From Eucommia ulmoides (lineage: Eukaryota > Streptophyta > Magnoliopsida > Garryales > Eucommiaceae): a stretch of DNA of 64,000 nt. The notes beneath the pieces were generated by a model that was not told where the DNA came from, made no database searches, and saw only the letters and a list, made by a program, of their open reading frames with translations. Location of the stretch: contig CM028326.1 of the NCBI GenBank assembly GCA_016647705.1, forward strand, positions 27,218,901 to 27,282,900. The letters run 5' to 3'. Numbering within the stretch: the first letter of the stretch is position 1; every line of letters begins with the position of its first letter. Both the position numbers and the translations under genes were made by a program. This document shows positions 1 through 11,601 of this stretch, one piece after another.

Positions 1-413
1 AAGAGAAATTACAAAAACAACCCCAATAAAATTTAAAATTTATCTCGCGGCCTGTGAATGTTTCGGAACAGGTAACATTTTCAGTGGATATTGTTATCGG
101 TTGAATTAAATGGTTGAGCATGAAAATTCATCGCATTTGCAATAGTAATGGTCGTGGGCGTAATAACATTTTTATAATCGCTAATTTTTAACAAACGGGT
201 ACAGTAAACTTAACGAAGCGAAATTAAAACGAATAATAATTGTATTTGTAATAAAATATGGGGAGTGGGAAAATTATGAAGAATTAGGACCTGCATTCAT
301 TTAATTAGGTTATTTTAAATACAATATTAATTTAGGCCCTATTATTATTAGGTTTGCAGGCACCGAGGTTTCGGTAGAGAGTAGTCAGTAAAAGCTTTTG
401 GGAACGGATCATG

Positions 414-1335
414 AGGTGAGTGTACTGTCTTCTTACCAAACTATATTTCTATGTATGTGTATGATGAAATATGTGTTTACTTAAATTGTGTGAATTTATA
501 AATAATATGGATCAAGTAGGATTTGGGTGAGTTGGTAAATGGCTTTTGGGAAGATTTCGATGGTTTCCAAAATGAAACTGAAAATGAATCTTTGTTGAAT
601 TTGGTAAAATCAGACGGTGTTTTTAAAAGGAAATAGAAAACCTCTGTTTTCCTAAAAATATCTGGTTTTCAAAAGAAAAATAAAGAGTGGAAAAATAGTT
701 TTGAAAGAATCAGACGGTTTCTCTAAAAAGAAAAGTGTGAAATATGCTTTTGGGCTTAAAAGTTGGTTTTGAGGAAAAGAGATAGACGTGATGATTTGAC
801 GATATTTATTGAGTTGTGATTCGATGATACTGTATTTGATTTGATGATGCCCTAGTATTTATCTATTTCGGTAGAGTGAGATTATCCACTTCGGCGGAGT
901 GATATTATCCGCTATGGCGGAGTAATGTTTATCTGCTTCGGCAGAGTGATGTTAAACGTTTATACTGCGCAGTGATTATCCGCTTCGGCGGAGTGATGGG
1001 TGTTCGTAGGAAAGCATATCCTACGGATGGTACGGTACCGTTGCAAACTCCCGATCGTGAGGTTAAAACGATCACTAGGGCTGGCCAGTGTGTGTGTGTG
1101 TTGGAGGTATGTGTCTGAGATTGGTGCATTGAGATGTGGTGATTTAAGTATATTGATTGATTTGATATTATTTATTATGATGACTGGTATGATTTTATAC
1201 TAGATGGAACTTATCTATACCACTTTATTTTCATTGCTTATATAATTGTGCTTGATCCATACTAAATTATGGAAATATTTAGAACGTATTAATATTTTAA
1301 AAATATTTTATTAAGAAGGCAATATACTCGCAGGT
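414..1335 (+). repeat. Arm-bounded segment of LTR A1 (possible LTR intron)
   Basis: The left arm (414-437) carries GTGAGTGTACTGTCTTCTT. The right arm (1311-1335) carries AAGAAGGCAATATACTCGC followed by AGGT. The arms are complementary apart from G-U wobbles and one mismatch. The left arm reads as a splice donor (AG|GTGAGT) and the right arm as an acceptor (TCGCAG|GT). The same arrangement occurs in four other LTRs of the window. The alternative is the inverted ends of an element captured by the ancestral LTR. Confidence 0.55.
863..991 (+). repeat. Tandem stem-loop array with UUCG loops (LTR A1)
   Basis: Short hairpins repeat about every 23 bp. The stems are CTAT/GTAG (863), CCAC/GCGG (886), CCGC/GCGG (909), CTGC/GCAG (933) and CCGC/GCGG (980), each around a four-base loop. 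The loop is TTCG in four of the five and TATG in the 909 copy. A loopless CTGCGCAG palindrome lies at 965. Each unit continues with AGTGAT or a close variant. A larger hairpin follows (CGTAGGA...TCCTACG, about 1005-1025), then the palindrome ACGGTACCGT. Confidence 0.7.
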
Positions 1336-1625
1336 ACAACAACTAGGAGTCGGTCCCCTACTGGCACTAGGTAGATCTACGTGATGAAGTCATATAGGCG
1401 TTTGAGAGGAGCTGTCAAGGGCGAACCTATAAAAAAAAAAAAAAAAGTTCATGGATAAATACTTTTAGCTAATGGAAATTTCGGGATAGGTGTGTCCCCC
1501 ATAGTAGATATTTGTATTATACGGTGGGTATGTATTGTCTTTCGTTTGGTTATTTGGGTATTGGTGATGTCACGTTGTAGTCACACCCGCCTCGGGATGA
1601 CGGGTGTCCGGGACGGGTTATGACA

Positions 1626-4091
1626 TTAACCAAAGGATATAGATAATTAACACGTTCAGGGGAAAATCTGGATTTTATATGTTGGACCGGTCAAAATATG
1701 CAGTGGCACGAGTTTGGGTAAATGGTTACTTATAGACTAAATTTAGTTATTAATGATTTTAATGTACGTAACTTCATTGCAGACTATTCTGAAGGAAAAT
1801 CAGTATACCCTTCAATCTCATGTCTACCAAAAAATTAGAGATGTTTTTTCGCAACAATGTGGATATATACACTTTCTTATGAATACGAAAGACCGTCATT
1901 CATACGCAAATAATTGGACCTTACTGGTGCTTGATATTGGCGAGTAAAAATGGACATTCCATAATTCAATGCTTCTAAGAGACCCCATAAAAGATCATTA
2001 CCACTAGGACACACAAATAGTCGTACATATCTACTGTTTAATACATTTAATATTGATAGTTCTTACCAAATCACTATTTAACTCAACCTATATTTACGAC
2101 CATAAACTTTGAGTTGAGAATTATATCAATCAACATATCAATCCAAATTATGTGGAAGCATAAATCAAACAATACATTTAAACGTAAGCAAAATCATTCA
2201 CCTTGCAAAATTGCAAAATGTTCCATAAGTTTATTGAATGTTCACTGACTATATATTATTGTGATTTTTTAATGTTAGGAGTGAATTTGGAATTTACGTA
2301 ATATATATCATGAAACAATATGCCAAAAACAAACCAATGGCAAAGAAATTGATTGCCAAATAAATGAGAGAATTATGAAAAATAATCATACATTGTTTGT
2401 TAAATGACCTCGAGCGTAGCTAGTCACTATCTGCTTCTAAGGTTAGGAAGGGAAATAGAAAAACCTTTGATGTCGATTAAGAACATCTCCAACAATGTGA
2501 TTTGTATTGCCTTTGGACAAATGTTGTTATGCTATTTTTTTCTTTTTGGCTTGTTATTATATAATATTGAAGGCAATAAATGTCAACTTATGGTTAATTT
2601 GATATAATACTTGTCTACACATTCACATATTTACCACTATATTTAACATTGAACTATGTAAATATTCACATATTTTTTTTAAACATGTACAACATCTAAT
2701 GCATAAAATTGTTAACACAAATATATTTTAACACAACCAAATCTCTAATGATGCTATTTGTGAACATTCACATACTTAATGTAGACATTGTATTTTGTCC
2801 TGCCAGTGCAAGGTAGTTTGAAATTAAATAAAATAAAAATAAAAAATAATTTTTCAAGCTTTTTTCCATGGATTTTTAAAAATATATGAATTTAAAGAAA
2901 AATCCCAGTTCAAAGATTTCAAGAATTAATCGAAAGGTATAATTGAAAACTTAAATAGTTAAATTGGAAGTTTAAAATAATAAATTAAATCTCTAAGATT
3001 TTAAATTAGTGTTTCAAAAAGTCCAATTAAGTCAAAAAAAAATCAATTAGGAATTTAAAACCATAATTGTGCCTTTTGAAAAGTTTAGAGACTAAATTGA
3101 AAATTCAAAAGATCGATTTTGGGATCCAAAGTTCAAAATCAATATTTGTAAAGTTCAATTAATCTCAAGACAAGTTTAAGAAAGTTTCATAATCCTAATA
3201 AGACACCCCCACCCGACCAAATAGACCAATTGAGACAATTGCTCAATTTAGAATATTTAGCTCTTAATTTGAATTTTAAATTGACATGTGAAGAGACCAA
3301 TATTGATTCTAAATTTCCAATTAAATCTTTAATAATAATTAATTCTAGAAAAATTCAAATCAAAGCTCCAATTGAGGTTCCAAAAGTAAAGAGAAAACTA
3401 CGAGATCAAAATTATAATTTTTCAAAAATTATTTTTGGACTAAATTGATCAAATTAAAAAATATTTTCAAAGGGAAGTAAATTGGGTAGTTACAAAAATT
3501 TAAATAATTAAATTATCAAACAAGTAATCACCAAATTTCTCTATCCAATTATTATCTTGAGTTTATAGCGGAAACGTATTTATCTAAGTGCACAACCAAA
3601 CAGATAGAGATAGAGAAATTGAACATGTAGATTTATCCTGATTCAGCAAGTTACTCTTACCTACGTCTAGTCTTCTGAACTCCTATAGGGATTTCACAAT
3701 CCACCAAGCCTGATTCTTTTTCCAAGTAGGAACTAGACCCTTACAATCTTTTTCACATGTTAAAGACTAACATAATTCTTTTCTCGGGCTTAGAATCAAA
3801 CCTTTATAATTTTCATTTCACTAAGCTCAAGAAGAACTTAATTCTTTTGTAAGCTAAGAATCAAACCTATCTATCTTTTTATCAGGCTAAAGACTAACCT
3901 GAATCTATTATAGGCAGAATCAAACCTAATCTTTTTACAGGTTAAGAATCAAACCTAAACCTTAATTAGACACTGACCCAAATGTGTTTAATCCTCACAC
4001 ACTCACCAATACAAAAAAAATATCAAGTTTCTTCTCATATAACCTTCTACCACCTCAACATAATATATGATCGATTAATGTCCTGATAAAC
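1626..4091. other. AT-rich repeat-like stretch without a gene
   Basis: No ORF here has convincing coding character. The part at 2820-3540 is poor in C/G with many runs of A, like decayed LTR or intron-type filler. Between about 3640 and 3990 an imperfect phrase built on AATCAAACCTAATCTTTTT and AGGTTAAGAATCAAACC recurs several times, forming a strongly diverged tandem repeat. Its origin is unknown. Confidence 0.5.
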
Positions 4092-5004
4092 TGTAATACC
4101 CTGAAAATCTATACTTTTAAAAAATATTATTTTATATGAATTTGATATTTTTGGGATTGTTTTGTGAATTTATGGTATAAATGACATTTGATAATTTTTG
4201 GAGTTAAATATTAATTTTAAATTGACGTTTAAAAGATTTGGGATCATTATATTATTTAAAATATATTTTTAAGAGTTTTGAAATATAATTAATATTTTCT
4301 TGATTTTAAGGGGGGATATTGTGTAAATAAATAAATTAATTAATTAAGCAACGATCAAAATTGTTTCCTTCATATAGAAGGAAACAAAACTAACCGTGTA
4401 ATATATATATAATATAGACCTTACACGTGGACAAGTGCATGTTAATAAGTAAAATTGTTATAATAATATAATAAGACTAATAATGGATGATCATCATTGA
4501 TTCCATAACTATAATTGCTTATATATATATATATATATATACATGGGAAGTAAAGGAAAAAAAGGCTACTGCATCCAAATTTAAGGTTAAATTCTAAATG
4601 TTTTATGCGGGAAATATATTTCGATTCGAATTTCGATTTCGAATTTCAGATAGAATTTATAATTCTTTTAATATATGTATTTAATTTCTCTATTGTGAGA
4701 TTTGGGTTATTTTTGTCGTCGGATTATAGTTGTTAAATTGCTTGAAATAATTATGATTATGTGAAAATTAAGTGGAAAATCATGTCAACATGTTTTATGT
4801 GTAGTATTAATTAAATGCACGTATTAGAAGGATTAGAATTCTACTGAGTATTGGTTCATAACCTTACAATTTTAATTGTAAGGCCGGTGAGAGGGAAACG
4901 GAGACAAGCATTTTAGTTGATTTTCTATTTAAAATTGTAATAGTTGTATTCATTATTCACCGTTGTAAAATCGATTAGATAAATCGTTAATTATAATTAT
5001 CGCC
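4092..5004 (+). mobile_element. Family-B LTR, 3'-truncated
   Basis: Starts TGTAATACCCTGAAAAT and follows the complete B LTR at 16886-18001, including the CTACTGAG block at 4841 and the region around 4960. It stops at TTATCGCC (5004), losing the last ~200 bp of the LTR including the CCCTGGAAAACCGGG end. The sequence then switches abruptly to the C segment, so the junction is a rearrangement breakpoint. A (TA)n run lies at 4520-4541. Confidence 0.65.
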
Positions 5005-5027
5005 CTGTCTTATAAAATTTCACATAA

Positions 5028-6165
5028 TAAATGATCCTATGACTAGTAAAGAAATATGTGTGCGATATTTTATTATCTATCAAAATAACTTGATTGGTTG
5101 ACTTAAAAACATAATTTTATTGTAATGGTAGCAGTGGAATTTTATTCCGGCCTGGTGTGTGATTATATTATAGTATATTTTGAAAAGTGATGTTTAATAA
5201 ATTTTTCAAAATATACTTGGTCCATAATTTTTTTTGAATATTATGAAGACAATATGTGCATTATCTTTTATGTAAATTGTCAAATTATATTTTTGTACTA
5301 AAATGTGAATTTTTTTTTTTATTAAAATGAATTATTTTATAACGTTATGCGAATCAAGAAAATTTTAAATGTGAAAAGTGATTTTTATTATCCAACTATG
5401 CCATAGTTGTCTTCTCGTCAAGAGGTCATATCCTGCGAGATGTGGATATATATTGTTACCTGTCAGGCAAGTCCTGTAGGGTGGATATATGTTGTTACCT
5501 GTCAGACACGCCCTCTAGGGTGAATATATGTTGTTACCTGTTAGGCAAGTCCTGTAGGGTGGATATATGATGTTACCTGTCAAGCAAGACTTGCAAGATG
5601 GTTGCTCCTACCATTTAAGATATCAAATGGCCCTAACACTGATAGCCACTTGAGATGGCACAGTTGGACAAGTTACAGTATCGTTATAACTCCCGATCGT
5701 GAGGTAAACGATCATATGGCTGATAAGGAAATATGTTATTTTATTGTATACAAGTGAGTTGACTAGTTGATTTAAATTCGGTTATTCGGTTACGATGATA
5801 TTTTTGTTGGGGTTTTGATACTGCTCAATGTGATTATATTCTGTTTTGGAAAGTGAATTTTGATAAAAATGCTTGATCCATAAAATATTTTTATATTGCG
5901 AAGACAATACACTAATAAAAATAACTCGGATAGATATTGGTCCACTATTAGCGTTAGGTAGAGTCAAAATGTGGGGTCATTATGAGACTAGTGGGAGTCA
6001 ATTGTTATGCGATTTCCACTGGTGTAAAATGAAACGGTTGTCCCAGGGGCGTAACCCAAGTCTATTTTGAAGGGCCCACTAGCAGAGTCCAACCATAACA
6101 CGCTTGGCTCTTGTAGGGCCCACTAACCTACATTAAGGGGGCCCAACCATAGAACGCTTGACTCC
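5028..6165 (+). repeat. C segment (LTR-like, related to family A)
   Basis: About 1 kb homologous to 15050-15985 and partly to 13490-14150. It contains a tandem block at 5400-5600 built on CTGTCAGGCAAGTCCTGTAG and GGATATATGTTGTTAC, then the CCCGATCGTGAGGTAAACGATC motif near 5693, AAGACAATACAC near 5900 and GGTCCACTATTAGCGTTAGG near 5940. These last motifs also occur in that order in the A LTRs, so C looks like a diverged relative of their 3' half. No coding signal. Confidence 0.6.
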
Positions 6166-7258
6166 TGTAACAACTCGGTTTCCCAGGGCCGCCACGCGGT
6201 TTCTCCCCTTAGAAAATTAACACTAAACTCAATTGACTAAATTTTCATTTTATAAAATCAGGTAAATTTTTATAAGGCGATGGCGACACAAAATTAGTAA
6301 TTTGTTTTATAAAATCTTTTAATTTACAATGCGGCTGTGATAATTACAATTATTGAATTTATAAATTATCAATTTATCGAATTGATTTTACAACAGTGAA
6401 TAATTAATACAATTATTAAAATTTGAAATAGAAAAACAACTAAAATTCCTGTATCCATTTCCCTCTCGCCGGCCCTGCAATCAAAACTGTGGGGTTGTGA
6501 GGCAATACTCAGTAGAACTCCAAGCCCTCTAATATGTGCATTTAATTAATACGACACATAAAACACATTGACATGATTTTTCACTTAATTTTCACATAAT
6601 CATAATTATTTCAAGCAATTTAACAGCTATAATCCAACGACAACAATAACCCAAATCTCACAATAGAGAAATTAAATATATATATTAAAAGAGTTAGAAA
6701 TTCTACCTGAAATCCGAAATCGAAATCTGAACCAAAATATATTTCCTGCATAAAACATTTAGAATTTAACCCTTAAATTTGGATGCAATAACCTTTTTTT
6801 CCTTTACTTCCAAATGTATATGCCTATATATATATATGCAATTATAGCCATAGAATCAATGATGATCATCCATTATTAGTCTTATTATATTATTATTATG
6901 ATTTTACTTATTAACATGCACTTGTCCACGTGTATGGCGTATATTATATATATATATTACACGGTTAGTTTTGTTTCCTTCTATATGAAGGAAAAAATTC
7001 TGATTGTTACTTAATTTATTTATTTAAACAATGTCTCCCTTTAAAATAAAAAAAATATTAATTACATTCCAAAACTCTTAAAAGCATATTTTAAATAACA
7101 TAATAGTCCCAAATCTTTTAAACGTCAATTGAAAATTAACATTTAACTTTAAAAATTATCAAATATTATTTATACCATAAATTCACAAAACAATCCCAAA
7201 AATGTCAAATTTATACAAAATAATATTTTTCAAAAATATAGATTTTCAGGGTATTACA
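6166..7258 (-). mobile_element. Family-B LTR, complete, minus strand
   Basis: On the plus strand it runs from TGTAACAACTCGG (6166) to GGGTATTACA (7258), the reverse complement of an LTR starting TGTAATACCC and ending CCGAGTTGTTACA. It is followed at 7259 by the complement of a polypurine tract (ATCTTCCCCTCTTAA), as expected directly upstream of a 3' LTR on the minus strand. Length 1093 bp, close to the plus-strand copy at 16886-18001. Confidence 0.8.
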
Positions 7259-7793
7259 ATCTTCCCCTCTTAAATAAATTTCGTCCTTGAAATTTTGTTC
7301 AAACCAATAATAATTCAGAATGGCACCGTACTAGTCACTTTCGATTAAATAATAACCAAAAGTCACCACCACGCTCCCGTTGTACTATTCTAAAATAAAT
7401 AGCAGTAAATATGAACATATCTTTAAACTATCATGGTAGTCTCACTTGAATTTGATCTATCTCATTTCGAACAGGTCTATGACTTCAATAATTTCCCACT
7501 TAGCATGACTTTTTAAGTCTATTGTCATATCTCATAACCAACGTTTATCAATTTTATCCAACATTTAAGCCAACATGTTTGTAACCACATCTTATCCAAC
7601 AAATAGCCCAATTTTTTGTGAACTGTTCCGTGAGACTAAAAATAATCATTTTCAATATCTAAATTAAAATTTCAATAATCTCATAAATTATTCACAAATA
7701 TCAACACATTCCAAACTTCAAATAATAAAATTTTTGCAATACGTTTAAAACACATAAATACTTCTCAAGCGTATAAATACGACTTAATACGTT
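7259..7793 (-). mobile_element. 3' internal tail of a B element
   Basis: Read on the minus strand this ends with TTTATTTAAGAGGGG, a polypurine tract abutting the LTR at 7258. It is homologous to 8867-9590 and to the plus-strand tail at 15986-16885. It is non-coding and typical of the stretch between integrase and the 3' LTR of plant chromoviruses (inference). It is cut at 7793 by the next B LTR, inside the ATAAATACG minisatellite. Confidence 0.65.
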
Positions 7794-8866
7794 TGTAACG
7801 ACTCGGTTTTCCAGGGCCACCACGCGGTTTCGCCCTTTGAAGAATTAACACTAAAATCGATTGATCGAATTTTTATTTTATAAAATCTGGTAAATTTTTA
7901 TAAGGCGACAGCGACACGAAATTAGTAACTCGTTTTATAAAAATCTTTTAATTTACAATGCGGTTGCAATAATTATAATTATTGAATTTATAAATTATCG
8001 ATTTTACAACGGTGAATAATGAATACAACTATTACAATTTTAAATAGAAAATCAACTAAAATTCTTGTCTTCATTTCCCTCTCGCCGACTCTGCAAAAAA
8101 AACTGTGGGGTTGTGAGCCAACGCTCAGTAGAACTCCAACCCCTCTAATATGTGCATTTAATTAATATGACACATAAAACACATTGACATAGTTTTTCAC
8201 TTAATTTTCACATAATCATAATTATTTCAAGCAATTTAACAATTATAATCCGATGACAAAAATAACCCAAATCTCACAATAAATAAATTAAATACATATA
8301 TTAAAAGAGTTAGAAATTCTGCATGTAATCTAAAGTCGAAATCTGAACTGAAATATATTTTTCGCATAAAACATTTAGAATTTAACCCTTAAATTTGGAT
8401 GCAGTAACCTTTTTTCCTTTACTTCCCATATATATATATATATATATGCAATTATAGCCATGGAATCAATGACGATCATCCATTATTAGTCTTATTATAT
8501 TATTATTATGATGATTTTACTTATTAACATGCACATGTCCACGTGTAAGGCCTATATTATACATATAACACTGCTAGTTTTGTTTCCTTCTATATGAAGG
8601 AAACAATTCTGATCGTTACTTAATTTATTTATTTACACAATGTCCTCCCTTAAAATAAAAAAATATTAATTATATTTCAAAACTCTTAAAAGAATATTTT
8701 AAATAACATAATAGTTCCAAATCTTTTAAACATCAATTTAAAATTAACATTTAACTCTAAAAATTATCAAATATTATTTATACCATAAATTCACAAAATA
8801 ATCCCAAAAATGTCAAAGTTATATAAAATAATATTTTTCAAAAATATAAATTTTTGGGGTTCTACA
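7794..8866 (-). mobile_element. Second complete family-B LTR, minus strand
   Basis: Runs from TGTAACGACTCGG (7794) to GGGGTTCTACA (8866), parallel to the LTR at 6166-7258 and clearly similar along its length. It is followed by ATCAACCCCTCTTAA, again the complement of a polypurine tract. Two LTR-plus-tail units in the same orientation therefore sit head to tail. Confidence 0.8.
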
Positions 8867-9590
8867 ATCAACCCCTCTTAAATAAATTTCGTCTTTGAAA
8901 TTTTGTTCAAAGCAATAATAATTCAGAATCGCATCGTACTAGTCACTTTCGGTTAAATAATAACCAAACGTCACCACCATGCTCCCGCTGTGCTATTCTG
9001 AAATGAATAGTAGTATACCAACATATCTTTAAACTATCACGGTAGTTTCACTTAGATTGGGTCTCTCTCATTTTCAACAAGTATGTGACATTAATAATTT
9101 TTCACTTGGCATGACTTTTTAAGTCCATTGTCATATCTCATAACCAATATTTATTTATTTTATCTAACATTTAAACCAACATGTACGCAACCAGCATCTT
9201 ATCTAACAAGTAGTCCAATTCTTTGTGGATTGTCCTATGAGACTAAAAATAATCATTTCCAATATCTACATTAAAATTTCAAAAATCTCATAAACTTTTC
9301 ACAAATATCAACACATTCCAAACTTCAAATAATAAAAATTTTGCAATATGTCTAAAACACATAAATATTTTTCAAGCGTATAAATACGTCTCAAAACACT
9401 TAAATACGTCAAAATCATATAAATACATCTCAAGACACATAAATACAACTGAACCACATAAGCACGTATTGAAATATATAAATATAACCCGACTACATAA
9501 ATATCTGGAAACACGTAAATATGTCACCAACACGTAATTATGTTTCAACTACACAAATACGATCGGGGGAGTTATGTAATAACTAAAAAA
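8867..9590 (-). mobile_element. 3' internal tail of a B element with minisatellite
   Basis: Homologous to 7259-7793 and 15986-16885, but longer. Between about 9345 and 9560 it holds a short tandem repeat built on CATAAATACGTC and AACAC with a period near 20-22 bp. The minus-strand ORF of 68 codons over this stretch (9308-9514) is a by-product of the repeat. Confidence 0.6.
9345..9560 (-). repeat. ATAAATACGT minisatellite in the element tail
   Basis: About ten degenerate units of the type CATAAATACGTCTCAAAACA. The same minisatellite occurs on the plus strand at 14280-14470 and 16130-16400, and a cut copy at 7740-7793, always between the element body and the polypurine tract. It is thus a conserved part of the element and not a local microsatellite. 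Confidence 0.6.
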
Positions 9591-9659
9591 TATAATTTTC
9601 CTAGTGGGAATACAATTGTTATGCGATTCCCAATTGTAAAAATAACAATTATCGTATAA

Positions 9660-9662
<3 letters not shown>

Positions 9663-9715
<53 letters not shown>
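9663..9715. repeat. (TA)n microsatellite
   Basis: Uninterrupted TA dinucleotides over about 53 bp, followed by ATAAAATAAAATAAATAAAT. Other TA runs occur at 11561-11597, 17311-17344 and 22149-22170. Confidence 0.95.
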
Positions 9716-9720
<5 letters not shown>

Positions 9721-9861
9721 AAATAAAATAAATAAATGAATTAAATTGACACGAATAGTGGGGTCAGAGCCTTGCTTTTGGTTTAAGCCAAACCCAAATT
9801 AACTAATAAGTAAACATAAAAAAACAAAAATGCATTCCCAATTAAAGGAGAAATGGGTTGC

Positions 9862-9888
9862 GGGGGGGGGGGGGGGGGGGGGAGGGGG
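9862..9888. repeat. Poly-G run
   Basis: Twenty-one G in a row, then A and five G. The length could be a sequencing or assembly artefact. It lies in the ~230 bp of unassigned sequence before the solo LTR at 9959. Confidence 0.9.
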
Positions 9889-9958
9889 TTGGTAGTATGC
9901 TTTGCTTCCAAACCACTGAAGGTAACTGTTGTAGCTTGAACTTCTCGGAATTGGAAAA

Positions 9959-11552
9959 TGTAAGACCTAAATCATAGCATGTACGTCATTAATAATTGTA
10001 TTTTAGAGCATCAGGAAATTGGGAGAAAAAAATTTTGTTAATTAAAAATCCAAATAAAAAGTTTAGGGGACAAATTGGAAATTTTGAAAATATTAATTTT
10101 AAAACTTAAAATTTCAAATTGACATTTATCCTTTTAATTAAAAGTTTTAGGGGTGAAATTGAAAAATTTAGAATTTTTTTTAAAGCTGAATTTGATAAAA
10201 ATTAAGAATTTAAGGAAGTTGGGGGGGAGAAAAGGGTAATTAACTAAAAGTTTATTTTAAACACATATATATATGAGCTGTGTATGTGAAGATCATCGGT
10301 CGGACGGGAATCGAAAAGTGGGCAACGTGCCGTGAGGAGATCAAACTTTCATCCACTCAAACCATGCATATGTTCATGCAAGATAAATTAATCAAAAAAA
10401 AAAAAATCTCTCAAACCCATTTGAAGAAATTTCTAGAGAGAAAGAAGAAAACGGAGGGTTCTCGGTGGTGTCTCTTCCAGTGATGGTGGGGAGAATTAGT
10501 GTGCATGTGTGTGGGGGTAGTTTGAGTGTGTTCTACTCTCTATTCGTCGACTACTCTCCGGTAATCGTAGGATGGATTGATCGTTGCCGTTTGGTTCGGT
10601 GCGGGATCGACGGTCGTGGAGCAAGATCATTAACCCTATAAAAACCTTTCCGTTCGTCATCGTTGATTTGGTACGTAATTGTGTAATTATTCTTGGTGAG
10701 TGTATACATGCATGGGTGTTACGAGTTTGGTAGGTAAAGTTTCAGCGGTGTGTGCTCTGTTTTGTTTGCCGACAGTATGTGGGTGTGATCAAATCGTGTG
10801 TGTGTGTGTGTTGCCGGTCGAGTCGTGTGCATGTGTGTGTGCGAGCGTCGTGTGTGCATACGTTGTTCAGTCACCGTCTGTGGGTGTGTGTTGGTCCGAC
10901 GGTGGGAGTGCGTTCAGTGGAAGTCGTCGCCCGTGTGTCATCGACGGCGACTGGGTGTGGTTGTACATCCGACGACTGTATGTGTAGTGTGTGTGTGGTG
11001 TCGATGGTCGGCCCTGTTGTGAATGTAGGTAGGTTGTTGGCTGGCAGAGGCTATGAGTGTGTGTGAGAGTTAGAGAGAGAGAGCGTCGCTGGCGGTCCGG
11101 CTGAAACAAGAAGAAGAAAACAGAACAGAACAAAAAAAAATATGAGAAAAAAGAAAATTTCACTTTTAACCCCAACAAAAATTTAAACTCATCTCGCGAC
11201 CCGTGAACGATTCGGAACGGGTAATATTTTCATTCAATATTATTTTCAATTAAATTAAATTCTAGCATACAAATTTGGTAACCGTGGGGACCGTTGTATT
11301 ACTAAATTTTTATGTAAACAATTTTAACAAAATAAAAATTAAACCGAATAATAATTTTACATAATAAAATGAGGGGAATGGGAAATTACAAAACGTAGGG
11401 CTTGCATTTGCACGAGTAGGTTATTTTTTCTCTATAATATTAATTTAGGCCCTATCACAAATAGGTTCACATTTATCGAAAGATCAGTAGCAGATAGTCG
11501 GTGACACTTTTGAGAGCGAATTATCAGGTAAGTGTACTGTCTTCTTGCCAAA

Positions 11553-11601
<49 letters not shown>

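Larger units (their letters stand above)
1..1625 (+). mobile_element. Family-A LTR, 3' part (cut by window edge)
   Basis: Left-truncated LTR. From its first bases it aligns with the inner part of the solo LTR at 9959-12814: both have the leader around 41-72 (compare 11192-11223), the hairpin array at 863-991, the GATCGT...ACGATC stem near 1052-1073 and the GGTCCCCTACTGGCACTAGG block near 1352. It ends with a CACCCG/CGGGTG stem and TATGACA at 1625. No TSD can be tested because the left end is outside the window. There is no coding capacity; short ORFs here are chance. The lineage (probably Ty3/gypsy chromovirus) is an inference from related LTR ends. Confidence 0.75.

Noticed and set aside
9862..9888. 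Poly-G as a possible G-quadruplex signal
   Set aside because: A single long homopolymer in unassigned DNA; likely slippage or assembly noise, no conserved context.
10700..11178. Overlapping ORFs of 74-104 codons in the GT-rich part of LTR A2
   Set aside because: Open in several frames and on both strands because of GT dinucleotide richness; Cys/Val or His/Thr-biased products without domains; non-coding LTR leader.
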